DNA from: an uncultured Lachnospiraceae bacterium
Lineage (GTDB): Bacteria; Bacillota; Clostridia; Lachnospirales; Lachnospiraceae
Direction: 5' to 3'
Length of the DNA: 22,745 nt
Assembly: GCA_947382415.1 (NCBI GenBank)
Contig: CANCYO010000048.1
Span: forward strand, 1 to 22,745
This document shows positions 1 to 5,020 of the stretch, one piece after another (the stretch's first letter is position 1; the number at the start of each line of letters is the position of its first letter). Made by a program: the position numbers and the translations under genes. Below the pieces are notes generated by a model, which was not told the DNA's origin, did no database searches, and saw only the letters and a program-made list of their open reading frames with translations.

Positions 1-5
1 CCGCC

Positions 6-437
6 ATGCAGGTACAGAATTTGAACGCATGGGTAGATGTGGCGAGGGCTGAAATTGTGGAGAAATACCAGCCGGGGGAGCATGACCAGACTACTTATCT
101 TCTGCAAGCCGCCCACATAGACGAGGGTGACTATTTCAGCAGCCGGGTACATAAGGACATTGACACTATCATAGAGGATATGCGGCAGACCCACCGGGGC
201 CGGAGCGACAGCGCACCGAAAAAATTTGTTATAGAGGAAATGAAGCAGGATTTAGAGGAAGTCGCCAGCTTTAAGGGGAGCCGTCTTGAACAATGGCTCT
301 TAATCTACTGCAAGCAAAATCATCTCCCCTATAATCGGCTGACAGAGAAAGAAAAGCAGTGGTTGATACGGATAGGTTCTAAATCGGATTTTCTGAAATC
401 ACATACAACACAGAGAGGGAAAAAACGGAAACCGTGA
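6..437 (+). CDS. Unrecognised protein, probably 5'-partial (mobile-element edge)
   Basis: A 143-codon reading frame that is already open at the window edge (the codon before the first ATG is a sense codon), so the visible ATG may be internal to a longer gene. The product is soluble and highly charged, rich in Glu, Lys and Arg, with no membrane segment or signal peptide. It has a Trp/Tyr-rich stretch around residues 95-122 and a very basic tail ending in a Lys/Arg run. I do not recognise the family. It lies 17 bp upstream of an SRPBCC gene on the same strand and near other cargo typical of clostridial integrative elements, so an accessory gene of such an element is the likeliest origin. That is inference from position only. 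Confidence 0.55.
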   Translation: MQVQNLNAWVDVARAEIVEKYQPGEHDQTTYLLQAAHIDEGDYFSSRVHKDIDTIIEDMRQTHRGRSDSAPKKFVIEEMKQDLEEVASFKGSRLEQWLLIYCKQNHLPYNRLTEKEKQWLIRIGSKSDFLKSHTTQRGKKRKP

Positions 438-454
438 TTGGTTGGTGAATAAGG

Positions 455-901
455 ATGAAAACTAAAGTTGTTTACAAAAGCAGTATATTTCCTGCTGATA
501 TAGATTGCGTGTTCTCGCTTTTGAGAAATCTTGAAACACTCCAATACATAGCAAAGCCGTATGCTTCCTTTACGCCAATAGGCGGAAATAGTAATATCCG
601 CTGGGAAGAAGGGCAGACAATATCTTTCAAGTTTAAGCTGTTTTGCTTTATTCCCTATGGCACTCACACTATTCATGTGATTGACTTTTCCAAGCACAGC
701 ATTTACACAAACGAAAGCAATACACATGTGCCAGTTTGGAATCATAAGATTTTGCTAAACGCTTTGCCAGATGGAACAACAGAGTACAGCGACGAAGTAG
801 AGATTGGTGCTGGATGGAAAACAATATTTGTGTGGTTGTGGGCGAAGTGTTTCTATTCGCATAGGCAAAAAAGGTGGATGTACCTTTTTGTAAAGAAATA
901 A
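455..901 (+). CDS. SRPBCC-like (START/Bet v1 fold) protein
   Basis: A 148-residue soluble protein. The opening beta strand with Lys/Val alternation, followed by a helix carrying a phrase like 'ADIDCVFSLLRNLETLQYIA', then a run of beta strands and a long C-terminal amphipathic helix rich in Trp, is the plan of SRPBCC polyketide-cyclase/START-like proteins, which bind hydrophobic ligands in a deep cavity. No catalytic residues can be assigned, so ligand and function are unknown. The start follows an AAGG ribosome site. The gene shares the strand of the upstream unknown gene and appears to be cargo of the same element. Small SRPBCC genes are frequent passengers in clostridial elements (family knowledge). 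The final Lys-Lys is followed by TAA, and the same frame continues into a separate gene scrap. Confidence 0.6.
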   Translation: MKTKVVYKSSIFPADIDCVFSLLRNLETLQYIAKPYASFTPIGGNSNIRWEEGQTISFKFKLFCFIPYGTHTIHVIDFSKHSIYTNESNTHVPVWNHKILLNALPDGTTEYSDEVEIGAGWKTIFVWLWAKCFYSHRQKRWMYLFVKK

Positions 902-982
902 CTTTCATTTTTCAGTGTCCCGGAGGAGGATAAATCCGCGCTGAAACGGCTTGTAGGAAAATTGGACTTGCTGAAAATCTAA
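902..982 (+). pseudogene. C-terminal scrap of an unidentified gene
   Basis: Directly after the SRPBCC stop, in the same frame, about 26 codons remain open and end in TAA at 980-982. The translation includes the charged stretch VPEEDKSALKRLVGKLDLLK, which looks like the amphipathic C-terminal helix of a real protein. There is no start codon or ribosome site of its own, so it is probably the tail of a gene whose body was lost by deletion. The parent family is not recognised. Confidence 0.35.
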
Positions 983-1029
983 TCCCGCAGCGAGGGCGAA
1001 AATAGGTATAACTGAGAGCGAGGGAAAAC

Positions 1030-1610
1030 ATGATAGAAAGACCTGCTTTGGACAAACAATTAGATAGTAAAACATTTCGCAATTTTTACTATTTGAAAGA
1101 AGAATTAGTGGACTTTTGCAGGAAAAATGGTCTGCCTGTTTCTGGTGGGAAATTAGAAATATCAGACAGGATTGCATATTTCCTTGATACCGGAAAAGTC
1201 ATGCCCGCCAAGGTAGTAAGGAAAAGCACAACAAAAATATTAGATATTACAGAATTACAGAAGATAGAAAAATTGAAGCGGATTTTGTTTGTACAGAAAG
1301 GCATAGGGCATTTTTTAGGGAACACATAGGAAATGCTTTTTCATTTAATGTAGCTTTTCAAAAGTGGCTCAAAGGCAACGCTGGAAAAACTTATAAAGAA
1401 GCAATTACTGCCTATTATCAAATCCTTGAGGATAAGAAGAACAGAAAAACAGTGATTGATAAGCAGTTTGAATACAATACCTATATCCGCGATTTTTTTG
1501 CAGATAATCCGGAAAGAACTTTAAATGACGCAATTAAATGTTGGAAGTACAAAAAGCAATTACCGGGACACAATCATTATGAGCAGACTGACCTTGCAGC
1601 TTTGGATTAA
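1030..1610 (+). pseudogene. SAP-domain / DUF6434 protein, broken by a single-base frameshift
   Basis: The first frame (1030-1329) carries a SAP-like helix-extended-helix motif: a 'YYLKEELVDFCRKNGLPVSG' phrase, then 'KLEISDRIAYFLDTGK', typical of the N-terminus of DUF6434 proteins. It runs off into a stop at 1327-1329. The rest of the family continues in another frame: from about 1273 the reading becomes IEADFVCTERHRAFF and goes on through NVAFQKW, GKTYKEAI, QFEYNTYIRDFFAD and CWKYKKQLPGHN to TAA at 1608-1610. Adding one A to the five-A run at 1268-1272 restores a single 193-codon gene, so the lesion is a one-base homopolymer deletion, real or from sequencing. SAP domains commonly bind nucleic acid; the role of DUF6434 is unknown. 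A GAGCGAGGG ribosome site precedes the ATG. Confidence 0.8.
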
Positions 1611-1783
1611 CAACATCTATCTTGTCGGGGAAATAGCAAAGCTCTAAAATGGCTTTCCCGCCTATTTCGATTTTGAGAACAGAGCGGCCCCCAAATGAAT
1701 AAGTGTGACATGCTTCTGGTCACGGTGTCCTTAGCTTCGGGGCGGCAACGGCATTTTTACGGCAACGCCGACAGAGCGTATAA

Positions 1784-1814
1784 CACACTACACTTTGCTT
1801 CGCAAAGTCGTGTG
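1784..1814. repeat. Hairpin with two stacked stems
   Basis: A perfect 7-bp inner stem, ACTTTGC (1792-1798) with GCAAAGT (1802-1808), has a 3-nt loop. It is enclosed by an outer 5-bp stem, CACAC (1784-1788) with GTGTG (1810-1814), across a small internal loop. There is no T-run, so it is not a terminator on the plus strand. It is one of two strong hairpins within the oriT-like stretch. Confidence 0.6.
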
Positions 1815-1847
1815 CCAAATGGGGCGCTGCCCTCTTTGGATACCCCC

Positions 1848-1898
1848 ACAACAAACAGGCGCTATGCCCTTTGCCGGGAGCATAGCGCCATTTGTTGT
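1848..1898. repeat. Long imperfect inverted repeat
   Basis: A perfect 10-bp stem, GGCGCTATGC (1858-1867) with GCATAGCGCC (1880-1889), is extended outward by a further 8-bp stem, ACAACAAA (1848-1855) with TTTGTTGT (1891-1898), across a small bulge; the loop is 12 nt. The total of 18 paired positions is far beyond chance for this length. There is no T-tract on either side that would make it a terminator, so recognition by a protein acting on the mobile element is more likely. Confidence 0.65.
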
Positions 1899-1948
1899 CA
1901 GCAGCCTGTTTCACGGTCTGTGTGTAGTTCCTTGTAAACTGACCTAAC

Positions 1949-2443
1949 TCAATATATAAATATACGTAAATGTTTAATGATGGTAAATTCATTATATATG
2001 AGTCTTAATTTATTCAGATTCCATAGTAGTGGTTTTCGCTGTAGAAAATAACGAATTCTTGTTTTGACAAATATGTTGTTACGAAAGAGTCTTTCAGTAA
2101 AAATACGGTTCAGGAACTCTCGGTATTGAATCTTGCAATAGCAGACTGCGAAATGTCTGCATATGGCATGGCGGGGAATGACTAGGCGTTGGCCAAGGTG
2201 CTGAAGGAGGCACAGGTTACCGGCAGACAGAAAAATGCATAGTCCATTGCACAGTCTTCCCTCACAGATACGGGCAGACTGACAGGAGGAAAGAAAGGCG
2301 CAGTTATTTTTCAGACCGTAATGGGAACCTTCCTTCAGGACAGAAGCGATATCTTTAAAGGAAGAATATCCGGCTAAGGACTGCTCAATAAATATCCTGT
2401 CAGAGAGGGTCATATGTTTCTGAGTATGTATTTCTTTGGACAT
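1949..2443 (-). pseudogene. Decayed IS30-family transposase (N-terminal part)
   Basis: Read on the minus strand from the ATG at 2443, with a GGAAAGGAG ribosome site just upstream, the product begins MSKEIHTQKHMTLSDR and continues FIEQSL and SFKDIASVLK, the N-terminal helix-turn-helix of IS30-type transposases. The expected continuation of that domain (KDPTTI..KEI) is missing, and the frame jumps to a cysteine-rich segment (NNCAF, SSC, ICEG, LCNGLC) that resembles the next part of the same family. Beyond about 2230 nothing recognisable remains and no DDE core is present. It is therefore a deleted, non-functional remnant. An upstream in-frame ATG at 2467 exists but lacks the good ribosome site. 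Confidence 0.6.
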
Positions 2444-2579
2444 AGATAACTCCTTTCCAACAGACATACTGCATTGTCTATTAGATAGGAGTCAGTGACA
2501 GAGATACATCTGGTAAGGGTATATAAACTGGAATTTACTTTGGCATTTAAAGATAATCAAAAAAAATATAATATTTTCA

Positions 2580-2609
2580 TTGACGAAATACAAAATTACA
2601 TGGTACACT
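2580..2609 (+). promoter_or_regulatory. Candidate sigma-A promoter for a small RNA
   Basis: TTGACG at 2580-2585 and TACACT at 2604-2609 are separated by 18 bp, in very AT-rich DNA. Transcription would begin near 2616 and meet the strong terminator at 2624-2690 with no reading frame between. The -35 box is good, the -10 box only moderate. Confidence 0.4.
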
Positions 2610-2615
2610 GCTTAA

Positions 2616-2690
2616 GTAAGAATCATATTCAGGGCAGAGATAAAATGCTTTTATACAAAAGATAAAGCTGCCCTGAATATGGTTTTTTTG
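2616..2690 (+). ncRNA. Candidate short structured RNA of about 75 nt
   Basis: Between a plausible promoter (2580-2609) and a T-tract there is only one long hairpin and no peptide of note. The predicted transcript would be mostly the perfect 14-bp stem with a 30-nt, A/U-rich loop. It could be a small regulatory RNA, the leftover terminator of a lost gene, or a terminator shielding the peptide gene downstream. No known RNA family is recognised. Confidence 0.3.
2624..2690 (+). terminator. Strong intrinsic terminator
   Basis: Perfect 14-bp arms, CATATTCAGGGCAG (2624-2637) and CTGCCCTGAATATG (2668-2681), are followed by a seven-T run at 2683-2689. The loop is 30 nt, longer than usual. It insulates the following promoter from upstream transcription. 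Confidence 0.75.
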
Positions 2691-2697
2691 TGCTTTT

Positions 2698-2739
2698 TAC
2701 GAATCCTGAAATTTATGAATAGAAATTTTAGGATTCGTA
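2698..2739. repeat. Inverted repeat abutting the -35 box of the peptide gene
   Basis: The arms at 2698-2714 and 2723-2739 pair over 17 positions with a single mismatch (core ACGAATCCTGAAATTT against AAATTTTAGGATTCGT), with an 8-nt centre. The right arm ends at the base before TTGACA, a typical place for an operator or activator site. No T-run follows, which argues against a terminator. The binding protein is unknown; the BlaI-type repressor encoded next door is one candidate. Confidence 0.65.
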
Positions 2740-2768
2740 TTGACAAACATTGGTATATTCAATATAAT
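2740..2768 (+). promoter_or_regulatory. Perfect consensus sigma-A promoter
   Basis: TTGACA (2740-2745), exactly 17 bp, TATAAT (2763-2768): both boxes match consensus fully. Transcription should begin about 2775, giving a short leader before the peptide gene's AAGGAGGA site and ATG at 2814. A promoter this strong usually needs repression, and the large inverted repeat touching its -35 box fits that. Confidence 0.9.
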
Positions 2769-2813
2769 ATAAACAGTACATTATTATAATATGCTCGAAG
2801 GAGGAAGATCATC

Positions 2814-3059
2814 ATGAAGAACAAGGTTTTTAGAGGTATTGTATTAGCGGCAAGTGTTGCATGCTGCAGTCTGTGTCTGTGCGCTACGCCTGCTGTAACG
2901 CTGTCTGCACAGGCGGCTTCCGGTGAGACAACCATCAGTCCCCAGGCAGATATCAAAGAGTGGGTATTTAAAGAAGAATCAGGCAAACTCTGGAAGAGAT
3001 TATGGAATCATGGCACAGCCTCATGGGAAACTGACTGGATTTATGTGCGTGATTTATAA
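2814..3059 (+). CDS. Small secreted Trp-rich peptide of unknown function
   Basis: An 81-residue precursor. Residues 1-35 are a classical signal peptide: Lys/Arg start, a hydrophobic core with four cysteines, and an AQA cleavage site at 32-34. The mature part of about 46 residues carries five tryptophans and a pattern E-W-x-F-K-x(4)-G-K-L-W-K-R-L-W-N followed by W-x-x-D-W-I-Y-V, similar to small exported peptides I associate with Lachnospiraceae genomes; no function is known to me. The ribosome site AAGGAGGA is excellent, and a perfect consensus promoter lies about 45 bp upstream. A BlaI-type regulator and an M56 membrane protease follow on the same strand, suggesting that the peptide is made, processed or sensed by that pair. 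It could be a signal, a toxin-like peptide or a surface peptide; the sequence does not decide. Confidence 0.75.
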   Translation: MKNKVFRGIVLAASVACCSLCLCATPAVTLSAQAASGETTISPQADIKEWVFKEESGKLWKRLWNHGTASWETDWIYVRDL

Positions 3060-3140
3060 GCTGATTTCGGCTACGGGTTTCAAATAGACAAATAAGGTGC
3101 CTTATCTCTATGGATATTGATGGATAAAAGCCTGTTTTTG

Positions 3141-3169
3141 TTGACTTATGGCGAAGAATAGCATATAAT
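3141..3169 (+). promoter_or_regulatory. Sigma-A promoter of the BlaI/M56 operon
   Basis: TTGACT (3141-3146), 17 bp, TATAAT (3164-3169). The -10 box contains the ATG at 3168, so that codon cannot be the translation start of a transcript from here. Transcription would begin near 3176 and translation at 3201. I see no TACA/TGTA dyad of the kind bound by BlaI/MecI. Confidence 0.85.
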
Positions 3170-3200
3170 GAGCCTATCAAATTTAGAAAGGATTAATGCT

Positions 3201-3599
3201 ATGATGAACCCTAGAGAGTTGGATGTGCTTAACATCCTTTGGAAGTCCGAACAGCCTATGATGGCTACTGATATTGTAAACGCAGGAGACGGATTGACTC
3301 AGAGCACGGTTACCGCTGTGTTGAGAAAGCTTCTGCACTCAAAATTGGTGGAGGTAGTGGGAGTTACCCACAGCGGTAAGGTTTTAAGCCGTACCTACCG
3401 TCCTACAGAGGCATCCCGTGATGTGATTATGCAGGATTTTGCCACCAGTTACAATTGTTTCCAGGATATTATTTCCAAGGGCAGTCTCTTTGCTGCACTG
3501 ATGCAGACTGAACGCTCCCCTCAGGAGATGAAGAAAGATATCGAGGAAATGAAACAGATACTTAAGGAATACGAGAAAGAGTACAATCAGAAAAAGTAA
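3201..3599 (+). CDS. BlaI/MecI/CopY-family transcriptional repressor
   Basis: A 132-residue winged-helix repressor. Residues 2-16 (NPRELDVLNILWKS) and about 33-50 (TQSTVTAVLRKLLHSKLV) are the first helix and recognition helix of the BlaI/MecI fold; the rest is the C-terminal dimerisation helix bundle, ending in a charged coiled stretch. In characterised systems the dimer blocks its own operon and is cleaved or released when the partner membrane protease is triggered (family knowledge). I chose the ATG at 3201 rather than 3168 because 3168 sits within the -10 box, whereas 3201 follows an AGAAAGGA site at good spacing and gives a family-typical length. The M56 protease gene follows after 15 bp, forming an operon. 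Confidence 0.92.
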   Translation: MMNPRELDVLNILWKSEQPMMATDIVNAGDGLTQSTVTAVLRKLLHSKLVEVVGVTHSGKVLSRTYRPTEASRDVIMQDFATSYNCFQDIISKGSLFAALMQTERSPQEMKKDIEEMKQILKEYEKEYNQKK

Positions 3600-3614
3600 A
3601 CGAGGTGAATTAAA

Positions 3615-4790
3615 ATGCATGCCTCCTTATCTACGGTAATAATGACTGTTATCGCGACTAATATACTTTTGATATTTTTGGCATTGTGCCTTAGGAAGAT
3701 AACGTGGCTGATCCGCATAGGATATAAAATATTGGCAGTGTTTGCGGTATTTGCAGTGCTGCGCTTTCTGCTTCCGGTTGAGTTTCCATTTACCATGACG
3801 AGACGATTACCCAGATTCCTTTCGCAATTGCTTTCAGCTTTTAGGCATCCGTTGTTTGCTATTGGAGAATGGAATATATCTCTATGGACGCTGTTTTTGA
3901 TAGTCTGGGGCGTAGGAGCAGTTATAGGTATTGGCCGTTTTATTTATGACTATTGGAGAACGAACCAGCAGATTGTTCTTTATGGTAAGGAACTTACTGA
4001 CAAGCAGTATTATAAGGAATTGCTGGATTCCATTTGCAAAGTGCAAAACAGGCGTAATTGTTTTCGAGTGATTGAGATGCCGGGATTGCAGGTACCAATT
4101 CTATTTGGTATTTTTTCTCCGCGCATTCTGCTTCCAGATAATAATCAGGTATCGGAAAATGATTTGTACTATATCTTGAAGCATGAAATTGCTCATCATT
4201 TCCATCATGACCTGATGTTGAAGGCAGTGGTCAGGATTGTTACATTGGTTTATTGGTGGGATCCTTTCTGCATTATGCTGAATAAGCAGGCAGATATTAT
4301 TCTGGAAATGCATGTGGATGACATTGTTACCGAAGAAGACGGCCGGCCTACGATAGAGTACATGGAATGTCTGATACGGACGGGTTCAGAGGCGCTTGGA
4401 AGATATGCCGCGTTAAAAAATTATTCAGTAGGGGCATTGCCACAGAAGACCAGCGATTTGCACAAGCGTGTCAAGCTGTTAAGTGGGAAGAAACCTAAAG
4501 TCCGCGCCGCCACAAATATTCTTGTGGCAGCTGTTGCGCTTTCCGTCTATTTGTTTTCCTATCTGTATGTGTGGGAGTCCTATGGTACGGCAGGTCAAAG
4601 CCTTATGTCAGATACTGTCGAGATGGAAGAGAATTATTTTATACCAAGAGCAGAAAACAGCTATTTTATCGACTTGGGGAACGGTTACTACGATTTGTAT
4701 TACTTTGACGAGTATCTTACGACGGTTGATTCGCTGGAGTATTATGACGAAGCGATTCCGATTTATACAACGGATAACTGTCCTGAATGA
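3615..4790 (+). CDS. BlaR1-like M56 membrane zinc protease without a beta-lactam sensor domain
   Basis: 391 residues. Three N-terminal membrane segments (about 5-28, 32-55 and 92-118) precede a cytosolic zinc-protease loop with H190-E191-I-A-H194, the HExxH motif, and a probable third ligand at E231 (LEMHVDD). A fourth membrane segment (about 297-318) leads to an outside tail of about 70 residues. Full BlaR1/MecR1 proteins end in a penicillin-binding domain of about 250 residues; here there is only a short Tyr-rich tail, with ten tyrosines in about 52 residues, including GNGYYDLYYFDEYL and SLEYY. The protein therefore has the BlaI-cleaving machinery but must sense something other than a beta-lactam. 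The start follows a GAGGTG site 15 bp after the repressor gene. A terminator follows at 4826. Confidence 0.88.
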   Translation: MHASLSTVIMTVIATNILLIFLALCLRKITWLIRIGYKILAVFAVFAVLRFLLPVEFPFTMTRRLPRFLSQLLSAFRHPLFAIGEWNISLWTLFLIVWGVGAVIGIGRFIYDYWRTNQQIVLYGKELTDKQYYKELLDSICKVQNRRNCFRVIEMPGLQVPILFGIFSPRILLPDNNQVSENDLYYILKHEIAHHFHHDLMLKAVVRIVTLVYWWDPFCIMLNKQADIILEMHVDDIVTEEDGRPTIEYMECLIRTGSEALGRYAALKNYSVGALPQKTSDLHKRVKLLSGKKPKVRAATNILVAAVALSVYLFSYLYVWESYGTAGQSLMSDTVEMEENYFIPRAENSYFIDLGNGYYDLYYFDEYLTTVDSLEYYDEAIPIYTTDNCPE

Positions 4791-4825
4791 TTCAATTGGA
4801 AAATGCAATAAGGGTGGAGGTAATC

Positions 4826-4860
4826 GGAGGCATTTGAAGCTGAAGACTGCCTCCCTTTTA
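4826..4860 (+). terminator. Intrinsic terminator after the BlaI/M56 operon
   Basis: Arms GGAGGCA (4826-4832) and TGCCTCC (4848-4854) form a perfect 7-bp GC-rich stem with a 15-nt loop, followed by CTTTTAT. The T-tract is short, so termination may be partial. Confidence 0.6.
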
Positions 4861-5020
4861 TATGTATGAAAAATCTGTAAAATGATATAGAAAAAGACTG
4901 AAAAAATTGAGTTGAAAAGTTGTTACAAAGCTGTTTGGGACTGTACTTTTTAATGGGCGTAGTGTATAATTGTATAAAAAACTCAAAGAAGATTTTATTA
5001 CTGGCAAAGGAGAAAGTAAC

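Larger units (their letters stand above)
1611..1948. other. Non-coding, hairpin-rich stretch; candidate transfer-origin (oriT-like) remnant
   Basis: No credible gene is visible across about 340 bp. The stretch holds a GTGAC/GTCAC short inverted repeat near 1705-1723, two copies of CGGCAACG in 1743-1768, a hairpin at 1784-1814, and a long imperfect hairpin at 1848-1898, in a GC-rich setting that differs from the AT-rich DNA on its right. Dense inverted repeats next to cargo genes of an integrative element are the usual look of an oriT or relaxase-upstream region. No relaxase gene survives in the window, so this is inference. Confidence 0.4.

Noticed and set aside
3092..3105. ATAAGG-TG-CCTTAT palindrome between the peptide and repressor genes
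   Set aside because: Only 6-bp arms and no T-run; too short to call a terminator or operator on its own.
3168..3200. Earlier ATG start for the BlaI-type repressor
   Set aside because: That ATG lies inside the TATAAT box of the operon promoter; the ATG at 3201 has the ribosome site.
4970..5020. TTG start 17 codons upstream for the hybrid kinase
   Set aside because: No ribosome site there, and it overlaps a -10-like sequence; the ATG at 5021 follows AAAGGAG.
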